Source of the DNA: Lunularia cruciata
Taxonomy: Eukaryota; Streptophyta; Marchantiopsida; Lunulariales; Lunulariaceae
Direction of reading: 5' to 3'
Length of the DNA: 64,000 nucleotides
Assembly (NCBI GenBank): GCA_948567375.1
Contig: OX419762.1
Span: forward strand, 31,439,465-31,503,464
The notes below the pieces were generated by a model. It was given only the letters and a program-made list of their open reading frames with translations. It ran no database searches and was not told the DNA's origin. The stretch's first letter is position 1. Each line of letters begins with the position of its first letter. A program made the translations under genes and the position numbers. Shown piece after piece: positions 11,613 through 22,432 of this stretch.

Positions 11613-12275
11613 CATCATAGAAGTCAAGTCAGGGGGAAATCGGGTACAGGAACGTTGAGTGTTGGTGGTATCTCCAAGCTCGGTGGATCGTGGTAGCTCA
11701 ATTCAAGTTCTGTGTTTCCCTAGTGTGCAAAAGCTCATTCAAGTGATGCAGATTTGGCAATTAGGCAGACGGTGTGCGGAAGCACTGGCCAAATTTTGAG
11801 CAAAGAAGGAGCAATTTTTGAGCAGTGTTGTGATTTTGAGCTCAAAAGGTGAAGGCAGGACCAATTTGCTGCGAGTTGGGCTCAGAAAGTCAAATTGAAG
11901 GTGGAGTTGGGAAGCTCTTCTCATGAAATTGTGACTTGGAAAAACCCGTTTTGTCAATTTGGGTTGAGTGGAAAGTTAGCCGGGGATTTGGCGGACAGCC
12001 ATCTTTAGGGTTTACGTCAGATTTTACTTCAGATTTACATCAGATTTTGGGCCAAATTTGGAGGAGTTTCACTAGTTTGGAGAAGTTTTGCCAAATTTGG
12101 AGGAGGTTTGAAGTGGCAACAGTCCGCCATCTTTAGGGTTTATGTCAGATTTACGTCTAATTTTGGGCAAGATTTGGAGGAGTTTTTGCTGTTTGGCCAG
12201 ATTTGGAGGAGTTTTGCTAGTTTGGAGAAGTTTCGCCAACTTTGGAGGAGGTTTGAAGTGGCAACAAGAAAGGCC
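11613..12275 (+). other. M2 untranslated leader, first part
   Basis: No coding signal. The sequence right after A1 is where a primer-binding site would lie, but it does not match the common iMet site; M3 has the related CATCAAAGAAGTGAGTC at the same place. The second half is a tandem duplication, listed separately. Confidence 0.5.
11996..12270 (+). repeat. Tandem duplication in the M2 leader
   Basis: Two imperfect copies of roughly 125-145 bp, both running from CCATCTTTAGGGTTTA to GGTTTGAAGTGGCAACA, beginning near 11998 and 12127. Within each there are further short repeats around TTTGGAGGAG. Confidence 0.75.
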
Positions 12276-12954
12276 TGTAACACCCATTTGTGCATGTGTG
12301 TGGTATTGTGATATTTAGCTTGGTATTACAAGTACTTAAGAGATATTATTTATATAGAGATAAAGGATGGTTCTATATTAGTCATGGTTAGCTAAAGTTA
12401 GTCATAGCTAAGATAGATGGGACCTTACTTTAGAGGAAGTAGAAAAGATGAGCACCACTATTTTGGATTTTAGTGTGTTGACTTGGTATTATTCCTAGGT
12501 GTTTGGCTTTGGGGAAAGAGTTGAGAACTCTTGGGCCCGCAAGCCTTTTTGTTTTGGATTCTTCTTTAGTCCAAGGATAGCCCATGTGAAGGAATCCTTG
12601 CTTTAGTGGTTGGGTCAAGATAAGGGGAATATGCCCATGTGAATGGATATTCCTTTCTACTTTTTGACTTTACTTGACTTTTAGTCTAGTAACTTGAGTT
12701 ACTACGGTAAATAGTAACTTTGGTACGTAACTATTTCACAAGTATATAAACAAGGGGTGAGGAGGTACTCATCATCCTTTCATTTGCAACTATCTCTCTC
12801 TCATTGAGTTCTCTAGTGAGCAATGTCTTGAGTCTTGGAGTGTTAGCCTTGGAGGAGTATGATGGAGTTGGGGTTCCTTGCCTTCTTAGTCCATGGTGCG
12901 CTACCATCATAGCCATCAGAGGTTCATCCTGAGTGAGAGACAGGCCGGCTCACA
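12276..12954 (+). mobile_element. S1: solo LTR of small family S
   Basis: 679 bp from TGTAACACCC to GGCTCACA, flanked by 4-bp GGCC (12272-12275, 12955-12958). It has a TATATAAA box at 12743-12750. Other copies are at 14811-15500, 33058-34445 and 33399-34090. No internal region or coding content, so a solo LTR is most likely; a very short non-autonomous element is the alternative. Confidence 0.85.
12743..12750 (+). promoter_or_regulatory. TATA box of S-family LTR
   Basis: TATATAAA, repeated at the same place in S2 (15291), S3 (34234) and S4 (minus, near 33603-33610). Confidence 0.6.
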
Positions 12955-12958
12955 GGCC

Positions 12959-13190
12959 TCATTTGGCTGAATTTTGGCGTTTCAAGGCATAGGGCTGTGG
13001 GCTATGAGAGGCTACAAAGGCCCAGCAAGCCAACTTGCTGGCGTGAGGTTAGCTAGTTTAGAGTAGATCTTGGTCACTGGTTGGCAAAATTTGCCTTTCT
13101 TGCTAGATTGTGCGCAACAGGGTTTGACCCCTAGATCTCTTGTTCCTAGACGGGTGCCTAGCCAACTGGTCCACCCTCACTTGTTGTCAT
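12959..13190 (-). repeat. Possible tRNA-derived SINE fragment
   Basis: On the minus strand TGGACCAGTTGG (13162-13173) resembles a Pol III A box. GGGTCAAACCCTG (13119-13132) resembles a B box, at tRNA-like spacing. The homologous leader of M3 lacks this block, so it looks inserted. It does not fold into a convincing complete tRNA by eye, hence SINE head and not a tRNA gene. Limits are uncertain. Confidence 0.4.
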
Positions 13191-13640
13191 AGTGACTGTG
13201 CCATTGTTATCTATACACATGTAGCTTTGGCTAAGAGAGGCAGTTTGATCCCATTCTTGGTGATCCTGGTAGCTTAGGACTTAGATACGAACTACTCTTA
13301 TGTCAAATGCCAAATGGTGGTAGAGTCAGTCCCGTGTTGTGTTATGAGATGGAGGGTTTTTGTTTAGATTTCTTGTGATTGGATCCTCTCCATTCTCTGC
13401 TTCTTGTTTGTGCACCATGTTTGTGTGAGGTGCCCTGACTTTTGAGCGTAGGTGCTCTGGTGTGCTCTCGATGGTATGGCTGGAGTGATGACCAGTCAGA
13501 CTACCTTTGTTTCTCTCCGGTGAGGCAGGAAGTGATTATCTGCAGACCGTGAGAGTGCGTGTTATGATGGCAGGTTACAGGTCGCCCTTCCCTTAGTGTA
13601 GTTATCTCGGTTAGAGTTACATTAGTGGGTGGTGCTTAGT
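13191..13640 (+). other. M2 leader, second part
   Basis: From about 13247 it matches the M3 leader (minus, about 41500-41910), including TGCCAAATGGTGG and the segment around GTGATTGGATCCTCTC. The latter also occurs in insert I. No coding signal seen. Confidence 0.5.
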
Positions 13641-13645
13641 TAGTA

Positions 13646-14806
13646 TTGGCACTTGGTGGTGTTGGCACTTGGTGGGGTACTTGCGGTTGCAGTTGGTGGT
13701 TCGGGTTTGTTGTTGTGGTTACTTTGTCACGACGGAGTTCTTTGGAGATTCCAGAGGAGTTAGCCCTGCAGTACGCAGTGGGTTTACTTGGAGTGGTGCT
13801 CGGTATCAGCTTGTATCTCAGGTCCCAGTGAGGGAGGAGATTGACTCTAAGTTGGAGTTCAACACAAGAGCTGATTTAGTTGAGAGTGCACTCGGTGTGT
13901 CCGCACTGTTGTTGTGGGACATGGACAAGATTTATGGAGCCTCCAAAGGCCCTAGGCGTTACTCTGGTACAGTAGGTACCATTGAGTTGGATGACTTCAT
14001 CTAGGAGTTCGATAGTTGGTATGATCTACAACAGATGCGGAACCCGACTTTGTTCACACCCTTCATGGCATAGGAGGGGTTGTTTCAGCACTTGGAGGGT
14101 CCGCCAATGGATGACTACCATGAGTTCAGGAGAGCTCATTTGGAGGAGATTGAGTTATGGAGACAGTATTGGTCTCCACATTATGTCTCCATCACTTCAG
14201 GCTCGGTGGCCAGGAGTAGATTGGCTATACCCACGAGTTCTAGCTCAAGTAGTGTTGGTGGAGCTAGTGGAGGTGCACTAGCTGGAGATAGTGCTACTAC
14301 GAGTGGAGGTACCGCTACAGGAAGTGGTGTGGTACCGGGGTTTAACCCCATGGTGGAGTTCTTCCTATGTTTGAGGCAGAACTACCAAGGAGTGCGGACT
14401 GACAAGTTGAGGAGCTTGCAGGAGTTCCAGCGGAAGGTTGGAAAGAGCCTATGTGAGGCATACACTTGCATGAGGCGGCTGATCAGTTTCACTTAGGGAG
14501 TCACTGAGGCCCAGGCAGTCCAGTTTTGGTATGGGATACTGGATAGGGAGTTGCGACGTAGAGTTCGTGATGCTACATTGCTGCATGCTACTTTGCCTAC
14601 TTTGGCAGTAGTCTTTGGTTTGGCTGAGCGTGTTGAGCTCAATATGGTGGAGGAGAGAGTGGTGACATCTGGATTTGGTAGGGAGACCTCATCCACGGCT
14701 GTGACTTCTTCTAGAGTGCAGCCGAGTGCACCATGCCTAGTTCGTTTTTGAGGACAAGGTGGACAGCCCAGATCCTATGGAGCGAGTAGAGGGCCTAGTG
14801 GAGTTA
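13646..14806 (+). pseudogene. M2 gag-like region, N-terminal part
   Basis: Long coding-like stretch shared with M3 (40317-41473, minus): TEFFGDSRGVSPAV near 13733, LELDDFI-type block near 13985, then a Ser/Gly-rich linker near 14240-14330, then FNPMVEFFLCLRQNY near 14341. I infer gag from its place before zinc knuckles and protease; I do not recognise a capsid signature directly. The FLCLRQNYQG...EFQRKVGKS pattern resembles plant gag. Fossil. Confidence 0.65.
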
Positions 14807-14810
14807 GACC

Positions 14811-15500
14811 TATAACACCCATTTGTGCATGTGTGTGGTATTTTGATATTTAGCTTGGTATTACAAGTACTTAAGAGATATTATTTATGTAGAGATAAAG
14901 GATGGTTCTATATTAGTCATGGTTAGCTAAAGTTAGTCATCGCTAAGATAGAGGGGACCTTACTTTAGAGGAAGTAGAAAAGATGAGCACCACTATTTTG
15001 GATTTAAGTGTGTTGACTTGGTATTATTCCTAGGTGTTTGGCTTTGAGGAAAGAGTTGAGAACTCTTGGGCCTTCAAGCCTTTTTGTTTTGGATTCTTCT
15101 TTAGTCCAAGGATAGCCCATGTGAAGGAATCCTTGACTTAGTGATTGGGTCAAGATAAGACCACATGCTTAGGGGAATATGCCCATGTGAATCGATATTC
15201 CTTTCTACTTTTTGACTTTACTTGACTTTTAGTCTAGCAACTTGAGTTACTACGGTAATTAGTAACTTTGGTACGTAACTATTTCACAAGTATATAAACA
15301 AGGGGTGAGGAGGTACTCATCATCCTTTCATTTGCAACTATCTCTCTCATTGAGTTCTCTAGTGAGCAATGTCTTGAGTCTTGGAGTGTTAACCTTGGAG
15401 GAGTATGATGGAGTTCGGATTCCTTGCCTTCTTAGTCCATGGTACGCTACCATAATAGCCATTAGAGGTTCATCTTGAGTGAGAGACAAGCCGGCTCACA
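14811..15500 (+). mobile_element. S2: solo LTR of family S
   Basis: 690 bp, TATAACACCC to GGCTCACA, with 4-bp TSD GACC (14807-14810, 15501-15504). It is very close to S1 and interrupts the M2 gag-like region. Confidence 0.87.
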
Positions 15501-15504
15501 GACC

Positions 15505-16060
15505 CTTACCCTCATTTTTGGGTCAGCAGCAGCCAGGGAGTGGTAGTGTTGCTTGTTGGACTTGTGGTGGACCTCACCATCGGAGAGAGTGTACTCAGGG
15601 CAGCGGACGTGATACCTTTGGTGCATCACAGGCAACACAGAGGCAGTGTGAGCACTGCCACAGATTTGGTCACACTAGTGACCGGTGTTTTGACCTACAC
15701 CCGGAGTTACAGAGTGGTAGGGCTACTATGGCAGGTAGTAGAGGAGCTCCAGTTCATGGAGGACAAGGTGGTAGAGGTGGTGGTAGAGGATCCACACCTA
15801 GTAGGGGTGCAGTACCTGCTCTTACTTCAGACACAGCTATGGCTACTCTGATTGAGCAGTTGGAGCAGAGATTGGCTAGTATGGCTATTGCTCAGAGGAG
15901 ATCACATTCGGGTGTTGAGGCTTCCACCTCATATGCTGGTGATAGAGATGCTTTGGACTTCATGTGCGGAGCAGCACAGGTGGATGCATTTGCAGCAGTG
16001 ACTAGGAGTGCAGTACGTGCTCCAAAGCCTAGAGGAGCATCAGTGGAGTTGGACCCATAG
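15505..16060 (+). pseudogene. M2 gag C-terminus with two zinc knuckles
   Basis: A CWTCGGPHHRREC knuckle near 15557-15595 and a classical CX2CX4HX4C knuckle, CEHCHRFGHTSDRC, near 15649-15690. A Gly/Arg-rich tract (GGQGGRGGGRG, near 15757-15790) follows, then an LEQRLASMAIAQRR helix near 15865. Such knuckles bind element RNA for packaging. The same arrangement is visible in M3 near 39780-40210. Fossil. Confidence 0.85.
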
Positions 16061-16132
16061 AGATGAGAGGTTGGGAGACAGGTCAGACTTCCCCAGTCTT
16101 TCACGCTATCTGAGGCATGGCAGACAACATCC

Positions 16133-17310
16133 ATGGTTCCTAGACATCCCAGTGCAGTTGTGGTAGGTGGTGATGGAGTACAGGATGGACTTCCTGCTAG
16201 TCAGCCACCTGCTACTACACAGATTGAGTCTAGCATGATGTTGGGGGCGGCTCAGCTGATTATGCGGCATCCTTTGTTTTCAGCCAGTGACATGTTTACA
16301 TTGGGAGTTGACCCAGCCCTAGTATTCCGGTTGGCTGCCACATTGTGTGAGAGTAGGGATGGTGCAGTTCCTACTACTAGAGCAGAGGTCATTGGTAGTG
16401 GAGCTGACTTGGTTGAGGAGCATGGGATCCGTTCAGCGACCAGTGGTTTATGGCAGGCAGCAGCGGCTAGACTAGAGGAGTTGCCAGCTAGACCGGCCTT
16501 TGAGAGAGCATGGTTTATACCTGGTGTTGTCCTATTGGATAACCAGAGGGGGATTTTTTGTTTGGTGGGACCTTCAGGGAAGGTCTATACACCATAGAGA
16601 GTCTTGTTAGACTCTGGTGCGCAGCCTCTTATGTTGGGGAAGGCTACAATTGTCGGTCTAGAGTTACGAAAGACCGATGTGGAGAGGTGTCCATTTCAGA
16701 TCCAGACATCTCTTGGTGGTGGTTCAACATAGTACATCACACGTGGAGAGCTTGTTGTCCAGGTTCAGCTTGGTCATCCGACTGATAGCTTGGTGGTGAG
16801 AGCTCAGGCTATTGCGACGATAGTTGAGTCATATGATGTGCAAGTTGGGGGAGCAGTGTTATACCCTATGGGTTTCAGCATTGACTATTGGGGGGAGACA
16901 ACCTCCTATAGACCTGGTTGGCAGTCTGGTGAGGGACAAGTATGTTGCCTACCAGTATGCTTCAGTAGTGGCAGTCTTGGCTCACTACAGTTCGGGACCA
17001 TGGCAGCATCAGTTTTGGCTTTCAGCGGTGCAGTTACTTGGCCTGGTGACTTGTTGGAGAGGAACGCCCATACAGAGGATACTCCAGTACTAGAGGAGAT
17101 CACTTGTCTTTGGAGTACGAGTGGGATTGTTCCATCCACCTTGGATGTTCCATTGTGGAGTTCAGAGGAGGCATTGCAACAGCATGCAGATCAGTTGGTG
17201 CAGCAAGCTTGGAGTGGAGCCTTCGTACCATCAGGAGATGAGTGTGAGGATGAGCCTCCAGAGGTGATTGCTTTGACACCTCTGGATACCACACTCATTG
17301 CTTGGCAATA
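16133..17310 (+). pseudogene. M2 aspartic protease and linker remnant
   Basis: The retropepsin-type block LLDSGAQPLMLGKA is readable near 16603-16645. The upstream part (near 16290-16530) is shared with M3 (39269-39544, minus), and the downstream linker leads to the methyltransferase. The protease should process the polyprotein, including releasing the methyltransferase; this last point is inference. Fossil. Confidence 0.7.
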
Positions 17311-17319
17311 TCCAGTAGA

Positions 17320-18290
17320 AGGGATATGCCTATTGGAGTTGTTTGGTGGGATCAGCACCGGACTAGCTGCAATGTTACAAGCGGGTATACGAGTACAAAG
17401 GTACTTGTATGTAGAGAGAGATGAGACTGCTAGGCGAGTCTCTCTACATCATGTGGCACACTTGGCTTATCGGTATTCGGAGTTATTATCGATGTCAGCA
17501 GTCAGAGGTTACCAGAAGGCCTTACCAGGAGACATTTCCTTACTGGGGGCGCATGACCTAGAGAGACATGGGCCTATTCACTTGGTGATTTTTGGATGGC
17601 CATGTTAGGGACATACACGTGTAGGCCGCGGTTTGGGTCTTCAGGATCCTCGTTCTGGTGTGTTTTGGGAGATGTTACGGATACTACAACATCTCCAGGT
17701 TCATCAATCCATTTCTCCAACTTACCTTTTGGAGAACGTTCCTTTGATGGGTGATTCTCGCAATAGAGTGGTGGCGAGTACACATCAAGTCCATTCTTGG
17801 ATGGGACCAGCTGTATTGTTAGATGCAGCCAGAGTGGGATCATGGGCTCATTGTCTTTGTCTTTGGTGGACAAACCTTTTACCTAGAGAGGTTCTACAGC
17901 GTAGTTATGATGGGATTCAGCAACTAGACCACATTCTTGTTGATGATATCTTGGATGTTGGGCGTCAATCTCAGACAGTGGTAGTGGCTGATAGGTCACC
18001 TATGGCAATAGTGAACCTAGTTGGATAGCCTAGAGCTGCATTTCCCACACTCATGAGTTTCCCAGGCTCTCATGCTTTTTGAGAGGGAGGACTTGGACTT
18101 GTTTGGGACTCATAGTTACAGTAGTTGGTGGAGCCCAACGCTAATGAGAGAGAGCGGGCGTTGGGTTTTGCACCGGTATTACCGCTGTTCCAGCTGTGTC
18201 AGAGGCATCCATGCGTCAGGTGTTAGGTCAGGCTATGGACCTGAATTGTTTGACCTGGATTGTGAGCCTTGGCTTGGCAGAGCAGCGGAG
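17320..18290 (+). pseudogene. Cytosine-5 DNA methyltransferase domain inside M2
   Basis: C5-methyltransferase motifs appear in the normal order. Motif I, LLELFGGISTGLAAML, is at 17331-17378 (SAM binding). Motif II-like YLYVERDETA follows near 17405. Motif IV, FGWPC, is at 17590-17604, with the catalytic Cys. Motif VI, LLENVPL, is near 17727-17747, and VLLDAARVGSW near 17815-17847 is like the DNMT3/DRM target-side block. A motif IX-like ERERALGF lies near 18147, and motif X, RQVLGQAMDL, near 18214-18243. The span of about 320 codons fits a catalytic domain without long regulatory parts. It sits between protease and RT, so it belongs to the element. M3 shares it. DNMT3/DRM affinity is my inference. 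Fossil. Confidence 0.85.
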
Positions 18291-18713
18291 GATGCGCTTG
18301 ATAGGCATCACCACTTGGACACTTGTGAGCCCTGTGCCTATTGAGACAATTCAGGCACAGGCTGGGAGCAATGGACCGAGTGGACATGGTATTCTTGGGA
18401 CACATCCACTAGCTACTAGGGAGAGTGGTCTACTTGGAGTCCATCCAGGTGAGCGTGGGCTACTTGGATTACACCCTTGGTCCACATGGGATGCAGCTAG
18501 AGGACGTGTGGAGCTTGCAGCCAGAGTGGAGGGAGTTTTCACACAAAGGTTGGGACCTCTAGTGGTCGGGAGCATGACACTATTGCTCCCAAGGGCCCAG
18601 TATAGTAGTCAATTAGTACATCTTCCACTCCTACTACAGTTACAGAGGATACTTGGGAGCCAGATCTTGGACCCAAGCTTACTGGAGAGGAAAGACGAAG
18701 GGTTTGGAGGTTC
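18291..18713 (+). pseudogene. M2 linker between methyltransferase and RT
   Basis: Coding-like, Gly/Leu-rich sequence with no domain I recognise; it includes repeated GLLGLHP/GLLGVHP-like units near 18425-18480. It probably corresponds to the protease-RT connector of the polyprotein. Fossil. Confidence 0.45.
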
Positions 18714-19600
18714 TTGAGGAGTCACACGAGTTGTTCTGCCTTCAGTATGAAGGATTTGGGTGCTCTAAAGGGACCTGGTATACGGATTGAGCTGACTAGC
18801 GACACACCTATTTTCCAACGTCCTTATCAATATAGTGATATGGAGAGGACATTGATTCAGAGCCGGAGTAGTGATCTTTTTGAGGCTGTTTTGGTGGAGA
18901 TTTCATATGGAGAGTATGCATCAGCGATAGTGATGCCAGCCAAGAAGGATATGCATAACAACTATACAGATAGGTGGATGTGTGGAGATTACTGTCCTAT
19001 CAACCGACACACCAAGGCTGATCGGTATGCCATGCCTACATCGGAGGAGATTTTTTATGCAATTGGGCATGCAAAGGTCTTCAGTACTTTGGATCTTCGA
19101 GCGGGATATCATCAATTGCCGATCAGAGAGGAGGATAAGTCCAAGATAGCATTTTGGGCTATTGATCCTCACGGCAAGGATGTGTTATATCAATGGAGGT
19201 TCTTACCATTTGGGTTAAAGAACGCTCCTGCTGAGTTCTAGAGGGTCATGGATAGGATCCTAGCTAGATTGGATTTTGCTCGGTGCTATATTGATGACAT
19301 TTTGCTATATAGCACTATTGTGGAGGAGCATGAGAGACAGTTGTTGGAGGTGTTTGAGAGGTTGAGATCTCATGGACTCAAACTACATCCTGGGAAGTGT
19401 AGGTTCTTCCACAAGCTGGTTGAGTATTTGGGTCACACTATCTACCCCGGAGGACTTGGTGTTCAGCAGACCAAGGTGGAGGCTATTGCACGTATTCCTC
19501 GGCCTACGGATGTGAGCAGAGTGCGAGCATTCCTTGGGTTGGCAAACTTCTATCGCTGCTATGTTAGAGGATTTAGTGCCATTGCCAAGGCCTTGACGAA
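18714..19600 (+). pseudogene. M2 reverse transcriptase remnant
   Basis: Clear gypsy RT blocks: CPINRHTKADRYAMP near 18992, FSTLDLRAGYHQLPI near 19080-19125, LPFGLKNAPAEF near 19204-19240, the catalytic YIDDILLYS near 19289-19316, VEYLGHTIYP near 19420, and FLGLANFYRCYV near 19530-19565. The protein is close to M1. Outside the window this RT type resembles gypsy lineages of algae and early land plants as I remember them. Fossil. Confidence 0.93.
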
Positions 19601-20010
19601 GCTGACCAAGCTTACACATGGGTGGTGTTGGGGAGATGAGCAAGAGAGAGCTTTTGTAGAGCTCAAGGAGAGGTTGACATCTGCTCCTATTTTGAGGAGA
19701 CCGATCAGGGGACGACCATTTCAGGTTCATACTGATTGGAGTATGTTGGGGCTTGGAGCGGTGCTCACCCAACATGATGATGAGGAGAAGGAGTTTGTGG
19801 TGGCCCATGCTAGTTGCTCCAACAATTCAGCGGAGGCGAAGTATAGTTCATATGAGGGAGAGTGCTTGGCAGCAGTTTGGGCAGTAGCACATTTCCGATG
19901 TTACCTGTTTGGTAACCCCTTCACTCTCATCACTGATCATCAGCCGCTGAAGTGGTTGATGGAGTTCGACAAGCTTTCAGGGAAGCTTGCATGATGGGCT
20001 CTGATTTTAC
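19601..20010 (+). pseudogene. M2 RNase H remnant
   Basis: Follows the RT thumb: AFVELKERLTSAPIL near 19651-19695, the acidic-residue block VHTDWSMLGLGAVLTQ near 19726-19775, YEGECLAAVWAV near 19851-19890 and LITDHQPLKWLM near 19924-19960. Standard gypsy RNase H order. Fossil. Confidence 0.9.
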
Positions 20011-20045
20011 AAGAGTATGATTTCACGGTTGTTCATAGACCTAGA

Positions 20046-20995
20046 GTGGTGAACCGTGATGCAGATGGGTTGAGTAGAAACCCATGTCCCAGCCAGCAGG
20101 ATCAGACCGGAGCACGTTGGCATGGTAAGACAGATGAGGAGATGGTGCCAGGTTGGCATGCATCGGCCTTTTTGTGTATATTTGCAGAGGCTTTGGTGGT
20201 ATCTCTCTCCGTGCATACAGGAGGAGTTATTGAGGTCACAAATCCAGAGAGTGAAGATATTGGTACAGTTCAGCGAGACATTCATGATGATGTCTTAGTG
20301 ATGGACTATCTTTGCATTGGTGCAGTTGGGCCAAGGAGAGAGACCATGTTCTTCAGCGAGCCAGACGGTTCAGATTGGAAGGTAGACACCTTTTGCGTGT
20401 ATGGGAGGATGGTAGAGTGCGAGTAGTACCACTTCCAGCACAGAGACCACAGTAGGTCCGTCATGCTCATGAGGAGCTAGGACATTTTGGAGTAAAGCGT
20501 ACGTATAGCTTACTCCAGAGTCATTATTGGTGGCGTGGTATGCAGACCGAGGTATAGCAGTTTGTTGCCAGATGTGTGGTTTGTGACCGAGTCAGAGCAT
20601 CATTCAATGCTCCTACGCCACAGTTACACCCATTACCTATCATGGGATTGGGTTACCGTTGGAGTTTGGACTTTGCCGGACCTTTACCACTGACTGTGAG
20701 ACATCATTGGTATGTTTTGGTGATGATGGAGCACTTCTCCAAGTGGATTGAGTTGGTGGCACTTCCTGACAAGTCTAGTGAAGGGACAGCTTACTCGTTC
20801 CTGGATCGAGTTCTTAGTCATTTTGGTGCACCAGCTGAGGTTTTGACTGATCAGGGTACATAGTTCTTGGAGGAGTTTCAGGTCTTGTGTGACAAGGCTT
20901 TGATTAATCATCTTACGACATCCTCAGATCACCCTGAGGCAAATGGCTTAGCAAAGAGAGTGGTTCAGACGGTGAAGAGAGAATTGTGAAAGTAC
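20046..20995 (+). pseudogene. M2 DDE integrase remnant
   Basis: HHCC zinc region: HAHEELGHFG near 20463-20492 and CVVCDR near 20574-20592. Catalytic core: LDFAGPLPL near 20668-20694 (first Asp), HWYVLVMMEHFSKWIEL near 20705-20755, LTDQGT near 20842-20860 (second Asp), and the region of the Glu near 20925-20960. This is a D,D-E integrase, so the element inserts by strand transfer and not by tyrosine recombinase, in agreement with its 4-bp TSD. Fossil. Confidence 0.92.
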
Positions 20996-21339
20996 CGTTT
21001 GCAGAGAGGCCACTTGGGAGATTGGGATCTCCAGTTACCTTGGTTGGCCATGGGCTATCGGTTCAGCCGGCAAGCCTCCTTAGTATCCTTCTCTCCATAC
21101 TTTCAACTCTATGGATGAGATCCAGATTTACCTGCAGCCATTTGTCGAGATGCTATTGTAGTTTTGGACTTGGATGACCCCGATGTATGGATGAGCGCAT
21201 GTTCTCAGCGGGCAGAGATCTTTCGGAGAGTGATGCCAATGGCCTTTGAGAACTTGGCAATTGCTCAGCATAGAGATACTTTACGCTATGCTACCATTTG
21301 AGGAGGAGGTTATAGACCCTCAATCCATCGATTTCATCC

Positions 21340-21710
21340 AGGCAACTATGTATATCTACAGCAGACAGCACTGACGATACTTGATGTTTCTACAGGCCGC
21401 ATTATCTTGAAAGTGTGCGAGGTTTTGCCATCTGGAGTCCTTGTGTTAGAAGGACGTGATGGTGTTGTTTGGAAGGATCATGTGCGCAATTGTGCGCCAT
21501 GCCACCTCCCAAACATTGATGGTACTATGGACCCAAGCTTGGCACTTGTACCTGCAGGCTTGAGGTGTATGTTATGTGGCTCTTCTGGTGGAGTTGCTAC
21601 TATGTTAGTGTGTGATAGCTGTTCGAGAGGATGGCATATGGCATGTATGACTCCTCCCCTCATGGTGGTTCCTTAGGGAAAGTGGTTATGTCCTAGATGT
21701 ACTTGACCTG
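21340..21710 (+). pseudogene. M2 integrase tail and PHD finger
   Basis: A beta-rich tail (VCEVLPSGVLVLEGRDG, near 21413-21463) is followed by a Cys4-His-Cys3 PHD pattern: CMLC near 21571, CDSC near 21613, WHMAC near 21634 and a CPRC-like pair at the end near 21690. M3 shows the same finger (29943-30262). PHD fingers read H3 tails, often H3K4 state, so this could guide integration; that is inference. Fossil. Confidence 0.85.
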
Positions 21711-21861
21711 TAGCTAGTTCATTCTTTATATAGTATAGATTGCAAACACGCAACTAACGATGGGGCTCCATAGTACCCGGCCTCCTGATCTTTGCCCATT
21801 AGAGGGTATACCATATACTTAGAGTAGATGGCTATCTAGAGTTAGAGGGATCTAACCGCTA

Positions 21862-21874
21862 GCTAGGGGGGCGA
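21862..21874 (+). promoter_or_regulatory. M2 polypurine tract
   Basis: A G-rich tract, GCTAGGGGGGCGA, immediately before B1. By ordinary rules plus-strand synthesis would start at TTGTGGCAC, the first base of B and not of A. Confidence 0.7.
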
Positions 21875-21982
21875 TTGTGGCACTTTAGAGTCTATGTATG
21901 ACTTATGTGTGAGTTGTGCTTCTGTAGTGTATGATGTTGACAGCGATGTATGTTGTGTAGCGATGTATATACGCACGACGGC
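21875..21982 (+). repeat. M2 split direct repeat B1
   Basis: 108 bp from TTGTGGCACTTTAG to ACGCACGACGGC, directly abutting A2. It is like B2 except that B2 is shorter by an internal segment of about 17 bp. Confidence 0.88.
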
Positions 21983-22432
21983 TGTCACGCCATTTGTAGT
22001 TCCGCATCTAGATGCTCGGACATTGGAGTTCCAATGATGGTAGTTAGAGTTATTCTAGCAGTTTCTCAAGGACAACTTTTTGACGGTTAGATTTAGTGTT
22101 TGGGGTACTGACTTCACGGTGGGGCCCATCGTCACTTTGCACCGTTTGCACCGTCGAGTGTGCCGTCAACAGGACCGTTAGGGTTTCAGAGCTAGCTCAA
22201 GCCCAGGGGGGTATAGTTTCAAAGTGAGCTCTAGAGATCTCACTTCTCTGATGTTAGGCCTTCGAGTTCCTGGCTATGGTGGACAGAGGCCGGCAAGCAT
22301 CACCTAGATTCTCTATGCTTGAGTGGGTGTGGCTTGACTATAATCACTGCCTAGTTGTTGGCAGTTTATAGAGTGAGAGATCAAGTATTGATCTGAGTTG
22401 AGTTGAGTTGAGAGTGTTAAGCAATCTGATTA
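21983..22432 (+). repeat. M2 split direct repeat A2
   Basis: 450 bp, TGTCACGCC to CTGATTA, direct repeat of A1. Followed without spacer by B2. Confidence 0.9.

Noticed and set aside
12430-12618. Short conserved ORF in S-family copies (also near 33212, 33748)
   Set aside because: It follows LTR conservation only, lies antisense to the TATA box in the LTR and has no protein family signal.
13110-13180. A functional tRNA gene on the minus strand
   Set aside because: Only A- and B-box-like motifs are seen; no complete acceptor stem or plausible anticodon arm could be drawn by eye.
17320-18290. A host DRM-type methyltransferase gene
   Set aside because: It is embedded between element protease and RT, is shared by M2 and M3 at the same place, and has no separate promoter or exon structure.
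16906-18575. Minus-strand and alternative-frame open stretches over the methyltransferase region
   Set aside because: They have no recognisable domain, whereas the sense strand carries ordered methyltransferase motifs.
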